Source of the DNA: Candidatus Nitrosymbiomonas proteolyticus
GTDB lineage: Bacteria; Armatimonadota; Fimbriimonadia; Fimbriimonadales; Fimbriimonadaceae
Direction: 5' to 3'
DNA: 64,000 bases
Assembly (NCBI GenBank): GCA_017347465.1
Contig: AP021858.1
Span: forward strand, 1,630,472-1,694,471
The position numbers and the translations under genes are program-made. Shown piece after piece: positions 8,305 through 15,411 of this stretch (the first letter of the stretch is position 1; every line of letters begins with the position of its first letter). Under the pieces are notes generated by a model. The model saw nothing but the letters and a program-made list of their open reading frames with translations. It made no database searches and had not been told where the DNA came from.

Positions 8305-9135
8305 TTAAGAGTAGACCTCCGCTGATGATATCCCAGCAGGGTTGGGGGGCAGGCAGGGCGTAGCCCGACTGAACTCCAGACTCTGCGCGGCCACCGCCGG
8401 GGGGCGATAGCCAAGCGACGAATGCGGCCGAACCTCGTTGTAGTAGCGACGGTAGATCGCCGTCTTCATCTGAGCGTCGGCCAGATTGACAAAGACCTCG
8501 ACGTCGAGGTGATCCCGGCGCAGGGTCGAGTGGAACGACTCCACGAACCCGTTCTGCCAGGGTTTGCCCGGATCGATGAAGCGGCTGTTCGAACCGGATT
8601 CAGAGAGAAACACCGCGAGCAGCCGGGCAACGAACTCGCCGCCGTTGTCGCTCCGAACGAACCGGGGAGCCCCGCGATCGGCAAAGAGCGGAGCCAATAC
8701 GTCGCGCACCTTGCGAGCATTGATCCGCGTCGCCACCTCCAGAGCCAGGCACTCCCGAGTGAACTCATCCTCCACCGAAAGCACCTTCAGCTTCGTTCCG
8801 CTCAGGCAGGAATCATGGATAAAGTCCACCGTCCACACGTGGTTGGGATGCTCCGCCGACAGGGGAACCGGGTTCCCGGTCCGCTTCTTGCGATATCGCT
8901 TCTTGCGGCCGAGCCGCTCGTCCTTCCAGATTCGATGCACCCGCTTGAGGTTCAAGGGAGCGAACTCCTCCTTCACCAGGGCGTGCGCCATCCGGTAGCC
9001 CATGTTGGGCCGCCAGACCCTCCTGAGTGCTTCCCTGAGCGCAGCGTCCCGGTCCGGCCCTGGCTCCTCATAAACAGCGCGAGTCGAGATCCCGGTCATC
9101 CAGCAAGCCCTGCGAACCGTCATGTTCCGCTCCAT
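8305..9135 (-). CDS. IS3-family transposase OrfB (rve integrase domain)
   Basis: This is the catalytic subunit. An N-terminal HTH_21-like part (YRMAHALVKEEF, LNLKRVHRIWKDERL) precedes the DDE integrase core: D in WTVDFIHD, D in VRSDNGGEF and E in NGFVESFHSTLRRD. The C-terminal segment HSSLGYRPP is typical of the family. It lies in the -1 frame relative to orfA with a 1-nt overlap (TGATG). A slippery site upstream probably makes an OrfAB fusion, which is the active transposase in this family. Confidence 0.95.
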   Translation of the reverse strand: MERNMTVRRACWMTGISTRAVYEEPGPDRDAALREALRRVWRPNMGYRMAHALVKEEFAPLNLKRVHRIWKDERLGRKKRYRKKRTGNPVPLSAEHPNHVWTVDFIHDSCLSGTKLKVLSVEDEFTRECLALEVATRINARKVRDVLAPLFADRGAPRFVRSDNGGEFVARLLAVFLSESGSNSRFIDPGKPWQNGFVESFHSTLRRDHLDVEVFVNLADAQMKTAIYRRYYNEVRPHSSLGYRPPAVAAQSLEFSRATPCLPPNPAGISSAEVYS

Positions 9136-9440
9136 CAGGAATCGCGCCCCCGCGACGGGTTCGGGAGCGCGAGTCCGTTTTTTCGGAACAGCGCCCGTAC
9201 CGCGTCGATCTCAAGGTCTCTTTCGGCAAGAAGACGCTTGAGCTGAGCGTTCTCCCGCTCGAGCTCGCGCAGATGCCGCACATCGTCTGTCTGCATCCCC
9301 GCGTACTTGCGCTTCCACACGTAGAACGTGTTCGCGCTGACTCCGTGGTCGCGGCAAAGCTGGGCCTGCGTCTTCTGGCCCGATGCGGCCTCCTGCAGAA
9401 TCCTCACGATCTGCTCCTCGGTGAACTTCGATCTCTTCAT
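9135..9440 (-). CDS. IS3-family transposase OrfA (HTH_Tnp_1)
   Basis: A 101-residue DNA-binding protein that begins MKRSKFTEEQIVRIL with the helix-turn-helix QLCRDHGVSANTFYVWKRKYAG, followed by a leucine-zipper-like helix (LRELERENAQLKRLLAERDLEI). Members bind the IS ends. The zipper is thought to mediate dimerisation with OrfAB. The stop codon overlaps the orfB start. Confidence 0.95.
   Translation of the reverse strand: MKRSKFTEEQIVRILQEAASGQKTQAQLCRDHGVSANTFYVWKRKYAGMQTDDVRHLRELERENAQLKRLLAERDLEIDAVRALFRKNGLALPNPSRGRDS
9177..9183 (-). other. Programmed -1 frameshift heptamer (A AAA AAC)
   Basis: On the minus strand the orfA codons CGA AAA AAC GGA place A-AAA-AAC exactly in the X-XXY-YYZ register. 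After a -1 slip the frame stays open (CGG ACT CGC...) through to orfB. This is the standard way IS3 elements make OrfAB. Confidence 0.8.
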
Positions 9441-9519
9441 GATTGCCTCCAGTTTGAACCAGAGGACTACTTTTTTGACGTCTTCAATTTTGGGGGGCAG
9501 ACCATTGGAAGGTGAGGTC

Positions 9520-9541
9520 GTCCCGACCGTACGGTCGGGAC
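9520..9541. repeat. Perfect 22-bp palindrome
   Basis: The half-site GTCCCGACCGT is followed directly by its exact reverse complement. It lies 17 nt after the fasciclin stop codon on the minus strand. It could end that transcript as a hairpin, but no T-run follows, and it could equally be a protein-binding or REP-like site. Confidence 0.6.
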
Positions 9542-9557
9542 AGACGGTCTGGAAGTG

Positions 9558-10070
9558 CTACCGAGTCTCCTTGGGAAGGATCACAGTATCGATCACGTGG
9601 ATCACGCCGTTCGTGCAATTGATGTCGGTCTTGACGACCTTGGCGTCATTGATGCGCACACCCTTTGCGTTGTTGATTACGACGGACTGACCTTGAACAG
9701 TCTTGACAGCCGTTCCGTTCTTGAGCTTCATCACGTCGGCAGCCATGACCTTTCCGGGCACGACGTGGTACTTCAGGATCGCAGCCAACTTCTCCTTGTT
9801 CTCAGGCTTGAGAAGCATCTCGAGCGTTCCCTTAGGAAGCTTCTTGAACGCCTCTTCCGTAGGTGCGAACACCGTGAACGGGCCCTTGCCCTTGAGCGTT
9901 TCGACCAGTCCAGCCGCCTGAACAGCAGCGACGAGAGTCGGGAACTGCTTGGAAGCCACCGCAGTGTCTACGATGTCGGCTTCAGGAGCCTTTCTCCATG
10001 CGCCGACGGAAAGCGTGGTTGCGGCCATGACAGCGAGAGAGAGAGTGAGTACGAGAGTGTTCTTCTTCAT
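9558..10070 (-). CDS. Secreted fasciclin (FAS1) domain protein
   Basis: A signal peptide ([24 protein letters not shown]) precedes one complete FAS1 domain of about 135 residues. The H1 box is [14 protein letters not shown], the central motif is [13 protein letters not shown], and the H2-like end is [16 protein letters not shown]1 domains mediate cell adhesion or extracellular binding. It follows the DUF378 gene by 55 nt on the same strand and probably shares its promoter, which carries CarH-type operator repeats. Confidence 0.92.
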   Translation of the reverse strand: MKKNTLVLTLSLAVMAATTLSVGAWRKAPEADIVDTAVASKQFPTLVAAVQAAGLVETLKGKGPFTVFAPTEEAFKKLPKGTLEMLLKPENKEKLAAILKYHVVPGKVMAADVMKLKNGTAVKTVQGQSVVINNAKGVRINDAKVVKTDINCTNGVIHVIDTVILPKETR

Positions 10071-10125
10071 TCTTTGGTTTCCTTGTGATTTCGTAGATTG
10101 ATCGGATTTCCTCTGGCAGGCGCCG

Positions 10126-10344
10126 TTAGTGAGCGCGCACCGATACAGGGGTCTTGGGCATGGCCGCTAGACGAGCCGCTTGGATGACAGCCGAGATGCC
10201 GACGAGCGTGTAAACCGTGTTCGACATCAAAGTTCCATTCCCTAGAACTGCGGCAACGAGGTCGAACTTGGCCAATCCGACGAGACCCCAATTGAGTCCG
10301 CCGACGATGACGAGGATCTTTGTGATCAGGTCGATAGTTTTCAT
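10126..10344 (-). CDS. DUF378 small membrane protein (YuzA-like)
   Basis: The 72-residue protein has two hydrophobic helices and the family signature [29 protein letters not shown], then [13 protein letters not shown]. The function of DUF378 is unknown. The ATG is preceded by GGGAGA, with a 38-nt leader from a strong promoter at 10389-10418. It is the first gene before the fasciclin gene. Confidence 0.9.
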   Translation of the reverse strand: MKTIDLITKILVIVGGLNWGLVGLAKFDLVAAVLGNGTLMSNTVYTLVGISAVIQAARLAAMPKTPVSVRAH

Positions 10345-10388
10345 GTTGTCTCCCTTCGCCCGAGCCCCTTGGGGTGAGCGACAGGGGA

Positions 10389-10430
10389 ATGATACAACGC
10401 CTGTCGAGAGTTTGTCAAGATTTTGTTCAA
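10389..10430 (-). promoter_or_regulatory. DUF378-fasciclin promoter with putative CarH operator
   Basis: On the minus strand TTGACA (10413-10418) and TATCAT (10389-10394) are separated by 18 bp. Three consecutive 11-bp units fit nTnnACAnnnn: tTGAACAaaat (10420-10430), cTTGACAaact (10409-10419) and cTCGACAggcg (10398-10408). The middle unit covers the -35 box. This matches, from memory, the direct-repeat operator of Thermus CarH. Confidence 0.7.
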
Positions 10431-10469
10431 AATATTTTCAACAATTGTCCGAAGCGCAAGCTGGCATTC

Positions 10470-10502
10470 CTTGACACAAATTAGACAAAGGCTTCATAAT
10501 CG
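10470..10502 (+). promoter_or_regulatory. carH promoter with putative CarH operator (autoregulation)
   Basis: TTGACA (10471-10476) and CATAAT (10495-10500) are 18 bp apart. The -10 ends 6 nt before the ATG, so the transcript is probably leaderless. Two perfect 11-bp nTnnACAnnnn units (10470-10480, 10481-10491) and one near match (10492-10502) overlap it. Confidence 0.7.
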
Positions 10503-10506
10503 GGTC

Positions 10507-11430
10507 ATGAGTCGTTTCTATTCCATTCGAGCGGTCGCGGAGGAGACGGGCCTGTCTCCGCATACGATACGCGCGTGGGAAAGGAGGTACAACGTTCTTT
10601 CGCCGGAGCGCACGGGCACGAACCGCCGCGTTTATGATGAGGGGGACGTCGAACTCCTGAAGCTCTTGCATTCTGCAGTGAAGGCTGGCCACAGCATCGG
10701 AATGATCGCCTCGCTTTCGACTGAGGAACTGCAAAGGGTCGCTCAGTCCGAGGTGGCGAGCCCAACAGGCCAAGATGACCCTACGCGTTTTCTAAGAGAT
10801 TGCTGCCAATCGCTGCTGGACCTCAATGCGGAGCGGCTCAATTCTGAGTTGGGGCGAGCGTCCTCCGTATTTGGAGTCGATACGTTCATTAGGGACTTGA
10901 TCTTGCCGATGATGGCGTTCATCGATGGTGAGTGGAGCGAAGGCAGGCTCAGTATTGCTCAGGAGCACCTGGCGTCTGCCCTTGTAAGAACTCATTTGGA
11001 TCGTCTTCGTCACTCCATCCAACCACCCAGCAATGCTCCGCGTGCGGTAGTGGCTACTCCCGCGAACCAGCAGCATGAGATTGGCGCATTGTTGGCGGCG
11101 ATCGTAGCTGCTCGGGCGGACTGGAATGTAACCTATCTTGGGCCGAACCTCCCTGCTTCGGAGATTGCTCAAGCGGCCGTCCGGACGAAGGCTAAGGTGG
11201 TGGCGTTGAGCCTCGTGTACCCCCTGAGTGAAGCTGCGGTGGAGGCGGAGTTGGTGACCCTTAGGGCCCTTCTTGGTCAAGGCGTTCACTTGTTGATCGG
11301 AGGTAGGGCCGCGCGAAGCTATACTGAAGCAATCCGCGAGATTCGCGCACAAATATGCGAAGACTTAGACAGCCTTCGAGAATCACTTCTCCGACTCAGG
11401 CAGTCCTCCGCGTTGAGAAGGCAAGAATGA
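10507..11430 (+). CDS. CarH/LitR-type B12-dependent photoreceptor regulator (MerR family)
   Basis: The N-terminal MerR winged helix (YSIRAVAEETGLSPHTIRAWERRY) precedes a four-helix bundle with EWSEGRLSIAQEHLAS. That corresponds to the WxxGxxxxAxEH segment of CarH which caps adenosylcobalamin, although Trp is followed here by SEG. A B12-binding Rossmann domain then follows with the lower axial histidine in QQHEIGALL and the YLGPNLP loop. Known CarH proteins bind DNA as tetramers in the dark and release it when light breaks the Co-C bond. The start has a -35/-10 pair and no Shine-Dalgarno. Its stop overlaps the next ATG (ATGA), so the SDR gene is co-translated. Confidence 0.9.
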   Translation: MSRFYSIRAVAEETGLSPHTIRAWERRYNVLSPERTGTNRRVYDEGDVELLKLLHSAVKAGHSIGMIASLSTEELQRVAQSEVASPTGQDDPTRFLRDCCQSLLDLNAERLNSELGRASSVFGVDTFIRDLILPMMAFIDGEWSEGRLSIAQEHLASALVRTHLDRLRHSIQPPSNAPRAVVATPANQQHEIGALLAAIVAARADWNVTYLGPNLPASEIAQAAVRTKAKVVALSLVYPLSEAAVEAELVTLRALLGQGVHLLIGGRAARSYTEAIREIRAQICEDLDSLRESLLRLRQSSALRRQE

Positions 11431-12860
11431 TTCTTCTCACGGGTGCCTCGGGCTATGTCGGCGGTCGCCTTCTCACGAGATTGTTGGACGCAGGGCACAG
11501 CGTCCGTTGCTTGGTTCGAGGCGCACGGTCGGTGGCAGGCTTTGGGTCGTCAAACTGCGAAGTTGTGCAGGGCGACATCCTTGAACTCGCATCCCTCAGA
11601 GCGGCTATGGAGGGAGTGGACCAGGCGTACTATCTCGTGCATTCAATGGCGGTCGGAAAGGGCTTCGAAGAACAAGACCGCCAATGCGCTGCCAACTTTG
11701 CACGGGCCGCTGCCGACGCTGGAGTGCGGCGGATCATTTATTTGGGCGGACTGAGTCACGACGAAACGGGCCTTTCAAGCCACTTTCGAAGCCGAAACGA
11801 GGTAGGGCAGATTCTTCGGTCGACGGGAGTCCCGGTCGTTGAGTTTCGAGCCTCTGTCATCATTGGTTCTGGCAGCTTGAGCTTTGAGTTGATGCGGTCT
11901 CTGGTCGAGCGACTTCCCGCTATGGTTGCCCCTCGGTGGGTGCAGATGCCTGCCCAGCCAATCGCCATCGACGACGTATTGGCGTACCTTGTCGAGGCAG
12001 CCAGTTTGGGAGGAGCCGATAGTAAGACCTTTGAAATTGGAGGGTCGGACGTGCTTTCGTATCGGGAGATGATGTTGGAATACGCCAAGTTGCGAGGCCT
12101 CAAGCGCTGGATTGTTCCTGTGCCTGTGTTAACCCCGCGGCTTTCGAGCCTATGGTTGGGTCTGGTGACTCCGGTTTATGCTCGCGTAGGCCGGAAGCTC
12201 ATCGAAAGCGTACGTCATCCCTCAGTCGTTCGATCCAAGGAGGCCTTGCAGGAGTTCGCCGTTCGCCCGATGGGTTTCGTTGAGGCACTCGTCTTGGCGA
12301 TGCGGAATGAGGATCGGGAGTTTGCGGAGACTCGCTGGGAGGATTCCTTTGGGTCTTCGACAAAATCGTCCAGGTCAGGAGTCAGGCGATTTGGGAATCG
12401 TCTCGTCGACTCGAGAAGCGTGTTGATTCGCTGTTCGCCGTCCGCTGCCTTTCGCCCGATCCGCGAAATCGGAGGGCGGCGTGGGTGGTACAGCGCTGAC
12501 TGGCTGTGGAATCTACGAGCTGCGATCGACCTCCTGCTCGGAGGGGTCGGAAAAAGGCGGGGCCGGAGGCATCCATCCGAACTCCGAGTTGGGGACTTCT
12601 TGGATTGGTGGCGTGTCGAAGGTTTTGAGGAGGACCGGCTACTTCTTCTGTCAGCTGAGATGAAACTGCCCGGACGCGCCTGGCTCCAGTTTGAAGTCGT
12701 GCCCGTCGAAGAGGGAAGTATTATCCGCCAGACCGCCATGTTTGACCCACTCGGTGGCGCGGGTCTGGCCTACTGGTATCTTGTCTATCCACTGCACAAA
12801 CTAGTGTTTCGCGGGATGCTGAAAGGGATCCAGTCGAGAGCGCTTGGCCCCTCCGGTTGA
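11427..12860 (+). CDS. SDR-family NAD(P)-binding protein with C-terminal DUF2867
   Basis: Residues 1-290 form an atypical short-chain dehydrogenase with the dinucleotide motif GASGYVGG, the substrate-tunnel region YYLVHSMAVG, and IYLGGL. The C-terminal 150 residues match DUF2867 (GWYSADWLWNLRAAIDLLLGGVG, RPSELRVGDFLDWWRVE-like, LAYWYLVYPLHKLVFRGML), an SRPBCC-like fold. SDR-DUF2867 fusions are frequent members of light-induced gene sets near LitR/CarH and photolyase. The substrate is unknown; ubiquinone- or isoprenoid-like molecules have been suggested for relatives. The gene overlaps carH by 4 nt. Confidence 0.88.
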   Translation: MILLTGASGYVGGRLLTRLLDAGHSVRCLVRGARSVAGFGSSNCEVVQGDILELASLRAAMEGVDQAYYLVHSMAVGKGFEEQDRQCAANFARAAADAGVRRIIYLGGLSHDETGLSSHFRSRNEVGQILRSTGVPVVEFRASVIIGSGSLSFELMRSLVERLPAMVAPRWVQMPAQPIAIDDVLAYLVEAASLGGADSKTFEIGGSDVLSYREMMLEYAKLRGLKRWIVPVPVLTPRLSSLWLGLVTPVYARVGRKLIESVRHPSVVRSKEALQEFAVRPMGFVEALVLAMRNEDREFAETRWEDSFGSSTKSSRSGVRRFGNRLVDSRSVLIRCSPSAAFRPIREIGGRRGWYSADWLWNLRAAIDLLLGGVGKRRGRRHPSELRVGDFLDWWRVEGFEEDRLLLLSAEMKLPGRAWLQFEVVPVEEGSIIRQTAMFDPLGGAGLAYWYLVYPLHKLVFRGMLKGIQSRALGPSG

Positions 12861-12907
12861 GGTTCTCTGCGAGAACTCAGGAGGATGGTCAGCGCGATCG
12901 AAGCGGC

Positions 12908-12962
12908 CGACGCGCACAAGTGGTTTCCAACTGGTGGAGGGGTTGAGGGGGGATAGATCGGC
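12908..12962 (+). repeat. Dispersed 55-bp repeat, copy 2
   Basis: This copy is homologous to 3719-3773 with about 6 mismatches in 55. It is intergenic, downstream of the SDR gene, and is not in a supported reading frame. Confidence 0.7.
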
Positions 12963-13012
12963 AAACCTGGGGCCGAGTTCCGCACTTAGGGGGACCTTCG
13001 GACTTTTGGCGC

Positions 13013-13018
13013 TATCAT
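13013..13018 (+). promoter_or_regulatory. -10-like element (TATCAT) of the pentapeptide gene
   Basis: TATCAT ends 6 nt before the GTG start at 13025 and no Shine-Dalgarno is present, which suggests a leaderless transcript. Confidence 0.45.
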
Positions 13019-13024
13019 AGATTT

Positions 13025-15067
13025 GTGGCAGGGTTGAACCAACCAGAAGGAAAGGACGAGGGTTTAAGATCGCGGTTTCGGCGCTTTCTCTTTCCGGAGA
13101 CCCATGCGAACCAGAAGCCCGAATACTGGAAACGCCCTAGGCTTTATGTGCCGCTCTCCATCCTTTTGTTCGCAATTCTCAGCGCTGACTACCTTTTCGC
13201 CGTAGCGGGAGTAGGCTTCTTCGACTTCTTTCCCCTGGTGTGGATTCGCGTCGATCCCGTGGATGCGTCGGCGGCAGGACAAGTAATCGGCGCCGCGGCG
13301 GCGTCGATGGGAGGAGCGGTCGCCCTCATCACGCTCTACGTGAACCTCTGCGAAAAGAGGTTTGCCCAGGAGCAAACGCTGGAAAAGGACCGAAGGATCG
13401 CTCGGGACCAACGAGAGAACGAGCGGAACATTGCGGAACTCCAGCGCTTAGAAGAGCAGTTCAACCAGCTTTCCGCCGACTTTGCGGGCGCGGAATTGCT
13501 GGCGCGAGTCAACGCGGGGATCGGGCTCGCGCACATCGCGACAACCCACAGGCCCGGCATCAGCGACACAGAGGCCGACGCTCGAACGGAGCAGAACTAC
13601 CCGTTCTACCGGCGGGCGGCCAACCAGCTTGCCGCGGCCTCGCACCTCTACAAGGAGCAGCCGGCTCGCGACGAGGTGCGCAAGGCGATTCGGCATATGG
13701 GGCAATTCGACACGAGCGAAGATCAGCCGCTTCTGCACCTGCTTCTCAATTCCCTGGGGGAGGCGAACCGCACGGCCTTCCGCACGTTCCTCGATACCCT
13801 CGCAGAAGGGGCGGCATGCAAGCCCCCTTCCTTCTGCAATACGTGTTGCCTTGCCGTGCGAATCTGCTCGGACGATGGCAAGAACCAAGAATTGCTGAAG
13901 GCGGTGGTCGAGTCTGAGGGCTGCCGAGCGCTCCTCCCCTTAAAGAGGCATTTGGCGAAGCTGCCAGGCAATACGGGAAAGAAACAAGCCGCCGGTGCGA
14001 TCGACGGAGCTTATCTCGGCAGGCTGGGGACCGCTTGGCAGAGCCTCGCCGACACCAGGGACGCGATCGCAGAACTCTTGAGAGTGCGTAGGCCCCCGCC
14101 TGCCATGCGGGAAGCGTTAGCGAAGACGGAGAACACGGTTGTTCCAAGTGAATGGGAAGAACTGGGTAGAGAGATCGGGCAGGCATCCACGAAGGATCCG
14201 GACCTCTCGGATTGCTTTCTGCAGGGGGCGTACCTCCTTGAGGCGCAGATGCAGGGGGCGGAACTCTGGGGGGCGCAGATGCAAAGGGCAGACCTCCGGG
14301 GGGCGCAGATGCAGGGGGCGGACCTCAGGGAGGCGGAGATGCAGGGGGCGGACCTCAGGGAGGCGGAGATGCAGGGGGCGAACCTCACTATGGCGCAGAT
14401 GCAGGGGGCGAACCTCCCTAGGGCGCAGATGCAGGGGGCGAACCTCACTATGGCGCAGATGCGGGGTGCGGACCTCACTAGGGCGCGGATGCAGGGGGCG
14501 GACCTCTATACGGCGCAGATGCAGGGGGCGGACCTCCTTGAGGCGCAGATGCAGGGGGCGAACCTCACTATGGCGCAGATGCAGGGGGCGAACCTCTCTA
14601 GGGCGCAGATGCAGGGGGCGAACCTCACTATGGCGGAGATGCAGGGGGCGGACCTCAGGGAGGCGGAGATGCAGGGGGCGAACCTCACTATGGCGCAGAT
14701 GCAGGGGGCGAACCTCTCTAGGGCGCAGATGCAGGGGGCGAACCTCACTATGGCGCAGATGCGGGGGGCGGACCTCTATACGGCGCAGATGCAGGGGGCG
14801 AGATTATACGCCACAAACTTCGGACAAGCCCTGGGCCAAGAGGAGTGGGCTCGCCTGACGTCCTGTGAACTCGGCCTTCCCGACTTTCGCCATTGGAAGT
14901 GGGACCCTTCGAGCGAAAAGGTGCGTCCCACCGACATAGAGGACACCGCACTCATTGACTGGCTGAAGGCCAACTTCCCGGTAGAGTCCGCATCCATCCC
15001 AGGCGACGCAGGAGAGAGGTTTAACGAATACCGTAAGTGGGACGAGGCTGCCGGCGTCACGATGTAG
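13025..15067 (+). CDS. Membrane-anchored pentapeptide-repeat protein with 10-residue periodicity
   Basis: The 680-residue protein has a basic N-terminus and two transmembrane segments (about residues 42-65 and 84-108). A charged coiled coil follows (about 112-155, KRFAQEQTLEKDRRIARDQ) and then a helical domain of about 230 residues containing CKPPSFCNTCC. Residues about 400-592 are 19 tandem decapeptides alternating A(D/N)Lxx with AQMQG. Pentapeptide repeats fold as a right-handed quadrilateral beta-helix. The alternation of Leu and Met at the inward position is unusual in its regularity. After the repeats comes an 85-residue tail (TNFGQALGQEEW...). The N-terminal part resembles membrane-bound pentapeptide proteins that act as sensors or effectors. 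The function is unknown. The start is GTG. Confidence 0.85.
   Translation: MAGLNQPEGKDEGLRSRFRRFLFPETHANQKPEYWKRPRLYVPLSILLFAILSADYLFAVAGVGFFDFFPLVWIRVDPVDASAAGQVIGAAAASMGGAVALITLYVNLCEKRFAQEQTLEKDRRIARDQRENERNIAELQRLEEQFNQLSADFAGAELLARVNAGIGLAHIATTHRPGISDTEADARTEQNYPFYRRAANQLAAASHLYKEQPARDEVRKAIRHMGQFDTSEDQPLLHLLLNSLGEANRTAFRTFLDTLAEGAACKPPSFCNTCCLAVRICSDDGKNQELLKAVVESEGCRALLPLKRHLAKLPGNTGKKQAAGAIDGAYLGRLGTAWQSLADTRDAIAELLRVRRPPPAMREALAKTENTVVPSEWEELGREIGQASTKDPDLSDCFLQGAYLLEAQMQGAELWGAQMQRADLRGAQMQGADLREAEMQGADLREAEMQGANLTMAQMQGANLPRAQMQGANLTMAQMRGADLTRARMQGADLYTAQMQGADLLEAQMQGANLTMAQMQGANLSRAQMQGANLTMAEMQGADLREAEMQGANLTMAQMQGANLSRAQMQGANLTMAQMRGADLYTAQMQGARLYATNFGQALGQEEWARLTSCELGLPDFRHWKWDPSSEKVRPTDIEDTALIDWLKANFPVESASIPGDAGERFNEYRKWDEAAGVTM
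14224..14805 (+). repeat. 30-bp tandem repeat array, about 19 units, coding
   Basis: The unit is approximately GCGCAGATGCAGGGGGCG plus 12 variable bases. Many units are identical at DNA level. Units 5-8 recur as units 15-18, exactly 300 bp later, with single-base differences. This shows recent segmental duplication. Confidence 0.95.
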
Positions 15068-15411
15068 GTACTTGGGGATCAAGCCATGGAGACATCGGCC
15101 GCAGAGTCAACAGCGTCGGAAATCGTCGATGCAGAACCTGATGAGTCAGACGCCGACCAATGAACTCCTGCGGCTCCCCGCAGTCCTTGACTGCGTCGAG
15201 GACGCAGGGCCGACTCCCTCTGGGGGCCTATCGAATTCAGAGAGCCAGAATCGAAGGCTGTCCATACCGTGTCGATTGCTTCCGGTCCGAACGCTGGTAG
15301 AAATGCTGGGAATCTCGAAACAGGTCCATTCTGAGTATTGCTTTGCGCCGAAGGTTGATACAATTCGAGAGACGGAGCCCTCGTTTTGGGGTGCGTTCGA
15401 GGAGGGTCATT
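15068..15411. other. 344-bp gap, no supported gene
   Basis: An open frame crosses this gap but it has no coding character and runs into the next gene's leader. A possible -10, TACAAT, is at 15359-15364, upstream of the PEP-CTERM gene at 15412. I see nothing else. Confidence 0.4.

Larger units (their letters stand above)
8278..9504 (-). mobile_element. Complete IS3-family insertion sequence
   Basis: The element has two overlapping orfs (orfA 9135-9440, orfB 8305-9135) and imperfect terminal inverted repeats. The left end reads inward TGGTCTGCCCCCCAAAATTG and the right end TGGCCAGCCCCCATTGTTG, both continuing into AAGAC. It is flanked by a 4-bp direct repeat, TTGG, at 8274-8277 and 9505-9508, which I take as the target duplication. 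Reading frames and ends are intact, so it may still be active. It separates the 7738-8256 gene from its original upstream region. Confidence 0.9.

Noticed and set aside
8278-9504. Decayed transposon
   Set aside because: Both orfs, terminal repeats, target duplication and frameshift site are intact, so it is a complete element.
14011-14858. Long open frames on both strands opposite and out of frame with the pentapeptide repeats (Cys/Ala/Pro-rich or Arg/Gly-rich)
   Set aside because: They are the by-product of a 30-bp repeat without stop codons in any frame. Their translations are simple echoes of the repeat.
13025-15067. CRISPR array in the 30-bp repeat region
   Set aside because: Repeats are contiguous without unique spacers and lie inside a conserved protein-coding frame.
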